Below, piece by piece: positions 9,698 to 19,729 of a stretch of 64,000 bases of DNA. Origin of the DNA: Isoetes taiwanensis (taxonomy: Eukaryota; Streptophyta; Lycopodiopsida; Isoetales; Isoetaceae); the NCBI GenBank assembly GCA_021234155.1, contig JAJEKV010000001.1, positions 23,669,189 through 23,733,188 on the forward strand. Reading direction: 5' to 3'. Within the stretch, counting starts at the first letter, position 1. The number at the start of each line of letters is the position of its first letter. A model generated the notes under the pieces. It saw only the letters and a program-made list of their open reading frames with translations, did not search any database and had not been told where the DNA came from. A program made the position numbers and the translations under genes.

Positions 9698-11126
9698 TCA
9701 ATCCCCTCCAGACCGATCCAACAAGGCAATGACTTCCATGTTATCGACCCCAGCTTCCAACCTTGGGTGAGTCAAGCCAGCAGCTAAAAAATTTAACATA
9801 TTGCTCGCCCGCAGACCGGCTTGGTCGTCAAAATATTGTAACACAACATCCCGCCGAATTGCTATCACCCTTTCAGTGTTTGATGCCAATTGGGAATGGT
9901 TACTGAACATGCATAATGCACGGATGTAATAGACAAACTCTACACCTTTTGGACTGAAAGTTCTGCTGAAGACGATTATCTCCCCATTAACGAATCTTGA
10001 GATATATCGTAACAATGTGGAGTCCTTCAATCTTTCCTGTCCCCCGCGTGCATGTCGGCAAGAAAAATCATCTACTTCCCACAAATAAGAACCCTCAAGC
10101 TTATCTTCTTCACATTTCTCCTCATCTATGAGGCTTATGCTGCCGCGATTGACTGAAGGGCCTGCCAAACCTGTAGATCCTGTTGGCAGCTTTTCACGGA
10201 GACGCTGGAATTCTTCTTCCGTTGGTAGATTCGCCTCCTCTTGAGCAAATCGAGACTCCAGCCTCTCATAGGCTTCTTTAAGTGTTATAGCATTGCCGGT
10301 ATAAGAAGACACTTCAAACATCTCTTTGTCCAAATCCTCTTCAAAATCTAGGCCTAGGTTTACCCATTCGGCCAAGGTACTGATAAGCTCGTCTTCCCTA
10401 GCACACATTTGTAACAAAGACGGGTTCCTCAGTATATCACTTAGCAATAAGTATTCTTTGCCTTCCACTAAAATTGGCGTTATGTCAGACAACTTCTTTT
10501 CATCCTCATCCTCATCCTCATCCTCATCCTCATCCTCATCCTCATCCTCATCCTCATCCTCATCACCTTCAGAATCATCTTCCTCTTTTGGTTCACCCAA
10601 GGCCATTGCGTCGATGCCAAAACTCCTACATTCTTGCTCTTCTTCTTGTAGATCTATCTCCATTTCTACGTCATAGTCAGCATCATCACACATAACTGAC
10701 CCCCCTTGGCTTAAAGATTTCATTGTTTCAAGTGTATCTTCGGTTTGGCCGAGCAGAATGCAATAACTAGCAAATGCAAACGGCAAAGAGAAATAAGTTA
10801 CCTTCTTAAGTACAAGGACGCAGCCAGGAGGAGCCCGTTGCGCAGCATTCTTGAAAAACATCTTCGCTGTTTGCAAATGGGAAGCCGCTTCCTCTAGAGC
10901 TGGTTTTGGAATCCACGAGCCAGGGACATCTGCAAAGGGCGTCTTGGCGAGACCAAGCGGTCCGGCTGAAAGCTAAAGCAACATCGCGATAGCATCCAAG
11001 CTCGCTACTGTTTGCCATGATGTCCAACTCCTTGCAATAGAACGGATAAATCGCAGTCGGCGCAACTTCCTCGTTGTCATGCGGGGCAGATGCATACCAT
11101 TCCAGGAACTTCACATAACAATCCAT
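9698..11126 (-). pseudogene. E1 gene G4: strongly acidic protein, one frameshift
   Basis: The frame from ATG 11126 (MDCYVKFLEWYASAP) runs in step to about 10970, where a one-base shift carries the reading into a second frame. That frame reads SAGPLGLAKTPFADVPGSWI and continues to the stop at 9698, about 475 residues in all. Around the middle is a tract of about 25 alternating Asp and Glu residues encoded by the hexanucleotide repeat at 10500-10565. A predicted folded C-terminal part follows, with no motif I know. Long acidic tracts are common in histone chaperones and other chromatin proteins, and the next gene upstream encodes an H3-like histone; a chaperone-like role is therefore an attractive but unproven inference. 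An intron instead of a frameshift near 10970 is possible (TTTAG/TTTCAG precede the second frame). P7 lies about 150 bp upstream. Confidence 0.55.
10500..10565. repeat. (TCATCC)n microsatellite inside G4
   Basis: About ten tandem TCATCC hexamers, read on the minus strand as GAT GAG (Asp-Glu) codons. The length is a multiple of three codon pairs and keeps the frame open. Confidence 0.9.
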
Positions 11127-11252
11127 GGCAAAGCAGACGACGAAAGCAAGAAGATGTTTAGGAGCGGTAAGGCGCTGTCACTTCTGAACTCAAGTAGCCG
11201 TTGTCGATTATGAAAGGGGACACAGCCGTTGTGGGGAGATTTGTCCGTACAT

Positions 11253-11273
11253 TTTAGGGTTAGGGTTAGGGTT
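11253..11273. repeat. short interstitial TTAGGG run
   Basis: TTTAGGG followed by two TTAGGG units and GTT, directly abutting motif P7 upstream of G4. The unit is six bases, unlike the seven-base TTTAGGG of most plants. Confidence 0.7.
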
Positions 11274-11342
11274 GGATCACACGACGCGAAAACTACTATG
11301 TGCAATAAAAAAGAACAATGCTTTCTGCGCGTCGTGTGATCC
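11274..11342. repeat. E1 paired inverted motif P7
   Basis: The arms GGATCACACGACGCGAAA and GCGCGTCGTGTGATCC are the least diverged pair; the spacer is about 33 bp. It is 148 bp upstream of G4 and downstream of the H3-like gene. Confidence 0.8.
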
Positions 11343-11464
11343 TCACATATAACATTAAAAAAAAAAATACAAAGTGCGAACCTAGGCTTCTAAGAAAGAA
11401 ATGGACTAAGAGATTAAGCTTATAAAGCCATATGAAAAATATATGAAAAAAACACAAAGGCACT

Positions 11465-12350
11465 TCACGACCTTTTTTCTGGGGGGTCTTTCTTCTTGTT
11501 GTATTCAGCCATAAAATTTTGACCATAGTACTCGGGATCCCTTATGCGTAAGACCAGGCGCATATCCTTGGGCATGACAGTCACCCGCTTGGCATGTATT
11601 GTTTTAAGTCAAGCTGCGAGTCCTCGAACAGACCGACACCAACCGCTTCCGAAGCCATTTGAAGAGCATTTAAAGCAGCTTGCTTGAATTTCAGAATCGG
11701 TATGATGTATCGCACCACACTCTTGCGGAATCTCTTTCACGAGCATGGCAAATGGGAGACGCGGAATGACCATCTCGGTGCTCTTCCGATACTTCTTAAT
11801 CTCATGAAAGCTCTTTAATGCTAGGCTTAGTCTTCCGCTTCCGGCCACTACCCTCACCCACCTCGGCATTTGCGGTTGTTGCTCGGCCGACTCTTCCCGA
11901 TCTCCTCACCCCAACATTTGCGGTTTGTTTCTCGGCCGATCTTTTTCCGATCTCCTCACATTTAAATTGCCTTCCCTTTACGGCGTTGGGCCTCCTCCTT
12001 TGATTTGAAGTTCTGGCGCATCCACGGGGAGGAGCGGGAGGAGCGAGGAAAAGAGCAAGAAAAGGCGGCTGCCCAATAATTAATCTGGCGTCATATTACG
12101 CTCGCGGGTCTCTCACATTTTCATCCTCCGATGCAAGAACGGAGTGCATCTCCCTACTTACTCCCGAGCTGCTTCTCCCACAGTCTGTCATGCGGATTTC
12201 TTTTTCGGATCTTCTGTTAGGCATGGTCGGAGGAGGAGAATCTCTATCAGAGACTTCAGATTCAGATGTGGATGAAGGAAACGGACCAATATAATCACCT
12301 GGCCTTACACCCCCTGGATGGATCCTTGCGGTTTGCTTAGTTCTTGCCAT
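11465..12350 (-). pseudogene. E1 gene G5: histone H3/CENP-A-like protein, frameshifted
   Basis: Exon 1 (12350-12162) begins MARTKQTAR, identical to the H3 N-terminus, then a Ser/Pro/Glu-rich segment up to a GTAAGT donor. Downstream come a Lys/Arg-rich tail ending GRKRKTKPS, then HEIKKYRKSTEMVIPRLPF and LVKEIPQEC (H3: EIRKYQKSTELLIRKLPF, LVREIAQDF), then LKFKQAALNALQMASEAV and GLFEDSQL, then HAKRVTVMPKDMRLVLRIR and a ~24-residue C-terminal extension ending EKRS. These are the alphaN, alpha1, alpha2 and alpha3 parts of the H3 fold in order. Three frame changes (near 11815, 11720 and 11605) break the copy. Loop 1 appears about four residues longer than in H3, and both the long tail and the long loop are CENP-A-like traits. 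The homology is strong by eye; the role (nucleosome on the element, decoy or mimic) is unknown. Confidence 0.8.
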
Positions 12351-12560
12351 GGCTTCTCAGCGGATGGCGCTTTATACTACGAACACTGACAAAAATAGAC
12401 AACTGGCAAGAGATAAATAGTAAAAAACAGAAGTTAAAGTAAAATATGATGGTAACTTTTATAAATAATTGTACAGAACCCTAAAAAAATATCGGACAAA
12501 ATACGGAACCCTAAAAAAACATCGGACAAAAACACAAATAAAAAACCGAGATTCAAAGCG

Positions 12561-13454
12561 CTAGGCGATAGATAATTTCTTGTTGATCGCGAACTCACTA
12601 AACTTTACATTTCCCTCTTGCCTGTAACCAACCCTAATGCCATCAATGAAATAATGGAAGTCGTTAGCAATCTCCTCTGTCTCCATTAGCACTCTTAGCT
12701 CTGATAATGGCCATTCGATTTCCATGGTGGCTGTATAAATGACTTCCTCCCCTCGACATACTCGAATATCCACCGCATCGGAGTGTCTGTTATGGTCCTC
12801 AAACGGTTCCCAAAAAGTTGTGCAGCCTCTCTTTTTCTGTTTCCTTCATTCTAGTTGACAATTAACGTATAAATATTGTTCTGGAAGAAAGTATCTGAAC
12901 TTAAAGGAGGACTTAACTACGCGGCACTCTGTTAGTTGACTGGATGATTCGTGGAATCGAACATCCCAGGTCGGAACCAAAAATAAGCCATCCACAAAAT
13001 CGGCAGGGGGGAGAAAGCACGTATATGTCTTCGGAGCTTTTCGAACTTCCTGCGCCATCTGGAATATGTTAGCAAATACCTCAAATGGTGTGAAGATTTT
13101 GAAACTCATCCTCACGCCTCCGTTTTCAGACATTCCCGCTTGCACCTCGTCAGCCAGGCATTTCTTCATTGCAATTACATTGTTCTCATTAGTCTGTGGC
13201 TTACAAAGTTCACTTAAAGGGGGCAATTCAACCGGCCTCAAGCTCGGTTTCCTGACCTTTACGTTATAATCATGTCCGTAAAACCAGATGCCTATACCCC
13301 GCAAGGTCACGGCATCCATACCTTGGAAAAGGACAATTCCGATGTCTATGTGATACACGACAAGTACACTACTAATACTTTCGGCCGGAATGACATCCAC
13401 GACGTCTGATAAACATAAACCTGCACAATAAATTTGTTTGTAAACACGTGTCAA
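12561..13454 (-). pseudogene. E1 gene G6: protein of unknown family with in-frame TGA
   Basis: The frame from ATG 13454 (MTRVYKQIYCAGL) to TGA 12846-12848 continues in the same frame with RKQKKRGCTTFWEPFEDHNR and on to the stop at 12561, about 298 codons in total. Because the reading stays open for about 95 codons after the TGA, the stop is read as a mutated CGA (Arg) codon. The product has mixed alpha/beta-like composition, with hydrophobic strands near the N-terminus and a compact C-terminal part (EEIANDFHYFIDGIRVGYR). No catalytic motif is recognised. P8 is only about 22 bp upstream of the first ATG. Confidence 0.5.
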
Positions 13455-13475
13455 CGAAAGAAATGAAAAATAAGG

Positions 13476-13543
13476 AGATCACCGCGACGAAACTATCTCT
13501 ACGCTAGCTAAGTAGGCGACGATAGCTTCGGCGTCGTGTGATC
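13476..13543. repeat. E1 paired inverted motif P8
   Basis: Arms GAGATCACCGCGACGAAAC and GCTTCGGCGTCGTGTGATC; immediately upstream of G6 and the last unit before the E1 right end. Confidence 0.6.
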
Positions 13544-14196
13544 CGATTAAGGTGGTTACCATTTGCGGGCAATTTTGGGAAGCTATTTTTGGTGGAGATT
13601 AGCTCTTTGGCCATATCAGAAGGGGTATATGCATGTCGTATTGTTATACTTTCCACTTTCCGGCCGCTAGAATTCAACTTGAACTCTTTTATCCTACCTA
13701 TCCAATGTGTCCGCACGTCTGATCGCCTTTATCGCTTAACTCTATGCTCGCCCCTCGTTGATGGCAGCATACTCACCCACGAACCTATTGAGACAAAACC
13801 TCCCACTTCTTCACCTTGGGAGTTCTGTAAATGAGGCAAGAACACAGAAATTATAGGAGACATGGATTGCAGATGAGGAGTGAAGGCGGAGAGGATGCAC
13901 GTAGAGGCGCCGGAGTGACAGTACAGAAGTTTGGCGCCAAAATTTGACAAGGGAGTTGGTGACGCTGACAGTAGGCGGTCAAAGTCACCATTATTTTGGG
14001 CGGCGAAGTGACTCCCAAAAAATATGGGCCATGGTTGCAACAAAAGCGCAGACATCCCCTATGAAAATGCGCCATGTGGATGCCAAGTAAGCCTGCTCAT
14101 CCTTCTACCTGCCAACTAATACTGACTTTCGTAAAAAAGGCGCAAACCTAATTGGTCGTGGCGAATCTGACGTGGAAATCTTTAACCCAAGATATG
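13544..14196. other. E1 right subterminal non-coding region
   Basis: No gene is seen. About 0.5 kb of this region is matched, inverted, by 38060-38700 in E2, so it was kept when the derivative formed and may hold sites needed in cis. Confidence 0.65.
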
Positions 14197-14228
14197 AGCC
14201 ATTTTGAGACCCCAAATCCGCCCTAATG
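14197..14228 (-). repeat. E1 right terminal inverted repeat
   Basis: Inverted copy of 3312-3343, ending ...CCCCAAATCCGCCCTAATG. Confidence 0.85.
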
Positions 14229-15950
14229 ATACCTTGAATACTGATGACACTGGATGTCCTTAACGCAAAGGGTATCGACGTTGCAGTCATCCATAGGACC
14301 AAATGAACTTTGCATTCCTCTCCATCTAATTCAAGTGATATCTATATCTTCTCCACTCTCAAGAAAAGAACCAAAGCCCTTCTTAATTTTGGTTTTGGTG
14401 TTGGAATAGAATAGGTCTTTGAAACTTGTATTCAAGTTTGGACCACACCCATAGTGCATTTAATCTCAAGGGCACCATACTTTAGTAAATCAGAAGTTTC
14501 CAAAGCACCTCTCTTGAAAATAGCTTGTATCCCCAGTGCTTTGCTGGTTCAGCATTCTACAATCCTACACAAGATTTACCCAGAAAAAGGACACAGGATT
14601 GAGAGGGCAAAAACCACTTACCACATACTGCCTCGATATTTCAACTGCCTCAATATTTCAACGTATAAGGCCCTCCTTCAAGAGAGCAATCGAAATGGCT
14701 ATGCACCTTAGCTATGTGTTTCCCGAAACCCATGCCCTTAACTAAAGAATAGCCTTTATTGTGGAGTGCTGGGATCTACTGGCATGTGCCGCTTGTAGGA
14801 TGCAATAAACAGCTAAAGGCAGTACAAAGATCCAACCCGAAATCTTGTGGTATGCATGCACCCGGCCATGCCTTGCAAAATGACCTAGAAACTTGACTCC
14901 CACGTTTTATAAATCTCGAAATCCAGAGAGCTATTTCTGGCAAGCAGTTTTCGATAATAAATACTTGCGGGTCGTGTGCAAACGAGCAACACCACATTGA
15001 TTCAGGACGTTGTTTGAAGCTCACTCAATGAGCCAGCATCGTTTTCACACCATCGCTCATCTTTATAGCCACAAACTGGCGCTTCTGGAACCTTCCAGTA
15101 GTTCATTGTTGATAGTTTAGGAAGCCTCCAGAACAATCGATAGAAGTGTCACACAGTCCGAGGGCCAAGATCGCGCCACCTGGCGCCTTTGGGGCCGTTG
15201 ATGGGGCGTAACCTATAGACACTATTTCTTTCTTTATTATATAAGAAGACATGTTACAAATTGCCGTGTAATGCATTACAAATTTTAATGGTTGTCACAT
15301 GTAACCCATTACAAAATTTAATGTTTGTCATACGTTACAAACAGGTTCATACAGATTTTAGTAACATGTTTATATAGCTTTTGCCACCCTTTACAAAATT
15401 TAATATTTTGTGTCACGTGTGACAAATCTAAAATTGCATTGCAAATCAAAATGCAGTCACAAATCAATATGTTGCAAACCCTCATTAGCCCTTGTAGTGC
15501 ATTATAACAGATGAAAATGGACACCTACAAAATATCCTTGATTAACACCATTGTTATTTATCCATGTGCAATGCAAGAGCAGGTGATACTTAAAGCTTGT
15601 GGCCATACTGAGGAAGAAAAGTTGTGTCATGATAGGAAGTCATTAAGCGAATAGAGCTGCAGTTGATACTCGGAGGGAAGGACCATATGACATTATAATA
15701 GTTTCTAGAACGGATGCCCATCAAGCTGTGAGCCTAGAGAACATATGCCCATTTGCAAATGAAGGAAAAAATTTGTTCTTTAATTATGCTCTTGCTTAAA
15801 AAGTTGAAATGCGAATATTTTGTAGTGTTGTTTCAGAGGTGCCAAAACTGGTAGGCATTCAGGATCTAAATTTGAATAGAAGGCACAATAGTCATCTCCT
15901 TTCAGCTTTGGATCAGGGCAGTAGATATATGTGTAGGTATCAGCTTTCTG
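14229..15950. other. non-coding stretch with degenerate TTACAAA repeats
   Basis: No supported gene. Between about 15245 and 15480 there are several imperfect copies of a TTACAAAATTTAATGTTTGTC-like unit, and a related patch occurs near 2710-2750. Confidence 0.35.
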
Positions 15951-16320
15951 ATGCTCTGGTTTATCCATGCTGAGAAGGCTCTTGGGTTGTCCCAAGAAGA
16001 TTTGACAACCAATATGTGGTCTCATGGGCTTCCAGGGTTGGGTTTTGTTTCCATGGTTGGAGGGCTTTGCGAAGCAAGGAGGCTCTTTATCTTTTCAGCT
16101 TATCTGCAAAGCATGCACATGAGAGGTGGATGTAGTGGACTATTAAATGACCATTGTTCCTTTGCCAACCCAATCCAGTATTATACTTCCGTTGGATTCA
16201 TCTCTAGAGGCCCAAGCCATCAGTCGATTCACAAGAGTCTGAGCCTGGATAGAATATTATAAGTTCTGATGTATGTTGGATATATCCTTGTAGTAGTTAT
16301 GGATTATGTTGATTCCACCC
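15951..16320 (+). mobile_element. LINE-like repeat fragment, left part (split by MULE1)
   Basis: The frame contains GLGFVSMVGGLCEARRLFIF, like the region after reverse transcriptase in plant LINE ORF2 proteins. The DNA matches, with many changes, the repeat copies at 47380-47690 and 58240-58430. It is cut by MULE1 and resumes at 27355-27420. No intact ORF remains. Confidence 0.5.
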
Positions 16321-16329
16321 TTAGTAGTG
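16321..16329. repeat. MULE1 target-site duplication, left
   Basis: TTAGTAGTG, identical to 27346-27354. A 9-bp duplication is the Mutator hallmark. Confidence 0.9.
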
Positions 16330-16369
16330 CGCTAACTTTATTGGCTCCCGAAATTGGGTCAAACCGCCA

Positions 16370-16960
16370 AGCGGGTTCGCCCAGGCGAACCCCGGCGATT
16401 CGCTTTCAGGAACCTCGCGGATTTCGCCGCCACGCCAACCCGGGCGTGGCGGCGACGTGGCATTGCTGCGGGTTCGCTCACGGGCCAAATCGGTTAAGCA
16501 AGACAGCGGCCGGGTGGAAAGGTCGAGAATAGGTACCTGGGTGCCCGAACGGCGGAGATTCGCCTCGGGCGAACCCCAGTCAAATCAGCGCCTAGCGGGC
16601 GGTCATCGCGTCAGGGGTGGCAGTCAGCGCCATTAAAACCGCTAGTCATGACTGACGAGGCCGGTTCGGCGGTTTAACCCACGGGCGTGAGCGTGTCCAC
16701 AGCGGGCAGGGTGGTAGCCTTTGAACGAGGCGCCAAGCGAATCCAGACCCAAATGTGCTCTTATGCGAACCCAAATGTCAAGCGCCTTTATCTATGTAAC
16801 TTAAACAAATATTGTTGGTCAAGGACAAAGATAGGAGCCCACATTTTCCTATCACACATGCACAATGAATAAGATTGAAAGAAGGGTTCGATTGGGCGAA
16901 CGATGATGTGACCCGATATTTATCTTTGGCCCGTGGAACGATTCGCCTGGGCGAATCCTT
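16370..16960. repeat. MULE1 left subterminal inverted motifs
   Basis: At least five copies of an inverted motif of the type GGTTCGCCTGGGCGAACC, with centres varying (GCCCAGGC, CCTCGGGC, ATTGGGC). Clear ones are near 16371, 16550, 16876 and 16940. Confidence 0.8.
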
Positions 16961-17144
16961 ATGCGAGCCTAAGGGCTATTTATGCGCACCAAGACGTTGT
17001 ATCCTTCTCATATCGTTTGGGAGGGCGCAGGTGCTTCGATCGAAAGTCGGAGTGCTATAGCGGTACCGGGTGCTAAAGCAGGTGCACTCCATATCTCTCT
17101 CATCTCCTTTTTCATTCTCAATATTGAGCATAGGCCTTTTTTTT

Positions 17145-17402
17145 TTGCATTTATCATAGGCTATTTTTACAATAGACATTTAGAATAGGATATTTTTAGC
17201 ACATGCTATTTTTTTTACCATGGGCTATTTTTTTGACCGTAGGCTACTTTTTTTGCCATAGGCATTTTTTACCATGGGAAATTTTTTTTACCATAGGCAA
17301 ATACCATACGCTATTTTTAACCATAGGCTATTTTTTTTACCATAGGCTAATTTTTTTTACCATAGGCAATTTTTTACCAGAGGCTATTTTTGCCATAGGC
17401 AG
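17145..17402. repeat. minisatellite, ~20-bp unit CCATAGGCTATTTTTTTTA
   Basis: About ten imperfect copies of CCATAGGCTATTTTTT-type units lie directly upstream of the MULE1 plus-strand gene, where they could form part of its promoter or leader. Confidence 0.85.
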
Positions 17403-17458
17403 TAGCAGGTTCGTGCTGTGATAGACACTCGTTTGTCTTCCTAGTAGAGTGTCCGAGA

Positions 17459-18364
17459 ATGGCAGAGGTAGACACCGACGACTCAGTGAGTCAGATCTCA
17501 GATGAAAATGATAGTGATTATGACCTTCATGACACCGAGGATGACACAATGTCAGAGGAGGAAACCGGGGATGATACGGATGATGGGTGGAACCCGCCTT
17601 GCCTATCCACTTCACAAGTTACTCCCACCCAAGATCCCGAAGAACTTGTTCACGAATTGGCCGGTCTCTACCCGGACCCAGTACAATGGCTTCGTGGTGC
17701 ACCTCAGGTTGGTGGTTACGCATTCAACGAGTGTGTGTATGGGTTGATGAGGTTGTGCCTACAGCAACACTATGTTCCCCATCCGTCCGAAATAAGTGCT
17801 GCCGATCCCCGCCTACCCCCGGTCCCGCAGAGAAGCGGGAGGGCACCCGTCGAGAACCATGTTCGGCTGATGCACCGATGGGCTATATATTGTCAGGAGC
17901 TTGCAGTTGACGATGAGTCCAGTGAATCCAGCGGTTGGTTGTACCGGCGCGTAACCGGGCCTCACAAGTTAGTCCCTTACGTGGAGTTCTGGAGGCAGCT
18001 AGTTGCTAGGGGTCACCTGAGTGGAAGCACCCATCGCTCCCCCACTGCCACTTTTCAAAAGATTTCAGAGGATTGGGAAGTCGGCCTACGGCGGCATGGC
18101 GTCCCGCAAGAATACGTAATGGCGTGCACAACACCAGCAGTTGGCACAGTTTCCGCTTCTCTACGGAGAAAACCACATCATACAAGGGTGAGTGCACAAC
18201 GACGTTTAGCTCATACATCCAGACGCATGGGCAAACATCCTGACCCCGGGCGATGTAGGTACTTGAATCACAATTGGCTGAATGGGGCAACGTGGGATGG
18301 TAAATGGCAACGACACAAACGGATGTTCAACCATGCAGATGTCGATCACGACAAACTACGTTAA
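17459..18364 (+). CDS. MULE1 plus-strand gene, N-terminal ORF (acidic, unknown)
   Basis: This 301-residue frame starts MAEVDTDDSVSQ with about 50 strongly acidic residues. A segment RLMHRWAIYCQELAVDD lies about residues 140-156 and PYVEFWRQLVARGHLSG about 175-191, and the C-terminus is basic. It stands immediately downstream of the minisatellite and about 100 bp before the SWIM-bearing ORF, so both are likely parts of one gene split by an intron or a lesion. I do not recognise the central domain. A MULE-associated DNA-binding or transposase-accessory protein is the reasonable guess. Confidence 0.5.
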   Translation: MAEVDTDDSVSQISDENDSDYDLHDTEDDTMSEEETGDDTDDGWNPPCLSTSQVTPTQDPEELVHELAGLYPDPVQWLRGAPQVGGYAFNECVYGLMRLCLQQHYVPHPSEISAADPRLPPVPQRSGRAPVENHVRLMHRWAIYCQELAVDDESSESSGWLYRRVTGPHKLVPYVEFWRQLVARGHLSGSTHRSPTATFQKISEDWEVGLRRHGVPQEYVMACTTPAVGTVSASLRRKPHHTRVSAQRRLAHTSRRMGKHPDPGRCRYLNHNWLNGATWDGKWQRHKRMFNHADVDHDKLR

Positions 18365-18462
18365 GCGCCTTTGAAAGTTGAAGACCCAAACCTGCGCAGC
18401 AAGGTCAATATAAGGATGTACACGCTAGTGTCCCATCTCATAGGCTTTTCCTGGGCGGCACC

Positions 18463-19241
18463 TTGCCACCGGAGGCACAATCGACTTCGGTCGCGAAAGA
18501 AAGATGGAGTCTTGGTAAGTCCGTTTGGGTCCTACTCTTTCATTATTTTTCGCTTTACGTAATGGCGCCGACCCTCACCGATGTTTTTCTATCCAGTAGA
18601 AGTTTGGGCGTTCGGACACGTTCATATCCGAAGAGACATGCGGGTGCTCACTCGCTCATCCAGTCCTTGCACGATAACCCCAACGCCATTCGCCTCGAAG
18701 ATGCTACCGACGTCAGGTTATCCATGGCAAGCCAGTCAACAGAGGGTTTGAGATACACTCAGCACATGAGAATGCGATATTGTGATTGTCCATGCCCCCA
18801 TGCTGAGTGCAAACATCTCATAGCGGGAGACTACTTCCTTAGCAGCAGCCACCCCGCGTTGTTCAATGAGCTATATCCCAACCGACAATTCATTCCGCCC
18901 TTGCCTCCAAGACCGCCCGCACCCGCGAACGACGTCCATGTGCTAATCCCGTTGCTACAACAGTGGGATGCGTTGCTCATGGCCGAAACCAATCAGTGCA
19001 GGCCACCATGCAAAATGCTGATGCTCTTGACCCAGCAGAGGTGCGTGACATGATTTCCAAGGTTCGCAGACAGATCCGATTCTATAGAGATGCAGCCGGC
19101 CCGCCTGCTCACGTCTACCATGGCGGGTACGACAGACAGCAGGAGCATGCCCGCAATGGAGTCCACAGATGGCACGCAAGGGCCACCGTAGCGAGGGACC
19201 AACCGCCGCGACCTCGCGCACGGACGAGGGGCACGCTATAA
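18463..19241 (+). CDS. MULE1 plus-strand gene, SWIM zinc-finger part
   Basis: The frame 18463-19053 contains YCDCPCPHAECKHLIAGDYF at about residues 107-126, which fits the SWIM pattern CxC...CxH. SWIM fingers lie after the catalytic domain in MULE (MuDR/MURA, FAR1) transposases. An overlapping frame (18963-19241) continues with a basic C-terminal part ending RPRARTRGTL, so splicing or a shift near 19000 is likely. The element boundaries and this finger support a MULE protein. The DDE catalytic block itself is not visible upstream. Confidence 0.6.
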
Positions 19242-19729
19242 TTTTGGGATGGACATTTGTAAGTTTTTAAACCATTTAACCATTTAAGCAACCTTTCTGT
19301 TACAAGAAGCTCAATTACCACTAACAGTGACCACCGAGCCTTTGTCTGTACCAGTACACCCTACAATAAAGCAGCCCGACTACTACAGGCCACTGTCGAA
19401 CATCTTGCGCCGTGTACCAGGCCCTGCTAATTGGCACAATTGCGTCCGGCCTCGTCTGCCACGCATATCGCACGAGCTGCCGTATGGTGAAGCCAATATG
19501 CATGCCGCAGGTGTTGTTATCGATCAGAAAGGTGCACAACACCCGGTCGCCGCGTCGCCCCCACATGATGTACCCTTTGGTACCCCAATTGCTCAAAAGC
19601 CGCCGCTATACTTGCATAAAAAGACAACTGCAGGTGAGATCACGACAATGGAGCACATACGCGCATGAAGCAAGCACAAGAAACACTCACGAAGCGGCCG
19701 GGGAGGTTCGAACGAACTCCCGAGACTCA

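Larger units (their letters stand above)
3312..14228 (+). mobile_element. E1: 10.9-kb cargo-carrying DNA transposon
   Basis: Both ends carry the same inverted terminus, starting CATTAGGGCGGATTTGGGG and continuing through CTCAAAATGGC, about 32 bp with one mismatch. The same terminus brackets E2 at 38027-41988, whose two ends match the first ~1 kb and last ~0.6 kb of E1 in inverted orientation, so the boundaries are supported by two copies. No matching target duplication flanks E1 (TTGC left, ATAC right), whereas E2 has CTCT on both sides. Inside are a transposase-like gene on the plus strand (3990-6484) and six genes on the minus strand from 13454 down to 6918, including a histone H3-like gene. 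Eight paired inverted motifs punctuate the gene cluster. The superfamily is unknown to me. The copy is broken by frameshifts and three premature stops, so it is probably inactive but not old. Confidence 0.85.

Noticed and set aside
10326-10695. Poly-Ser and poly-His/Pro frames on the plus strand
   Set aside because: Shadows of the TCATCC repeat that encodes the Asp/Glu tract of G4 on the minus strand.
12096-12350. MARTKQTAR as a chance match
   Set aside because: Rejected as chance because the downstream H3 core segments occur in order on the same strand within 0.9 kb.
3312-14228. Integrated giant-virus fragment (histone plus hairpin gene ends)
   Set aside because: E1 has transposon termini shared with a deletion derivative, a plant-type intron donor in the histone gene, and no viral hallmark genes.
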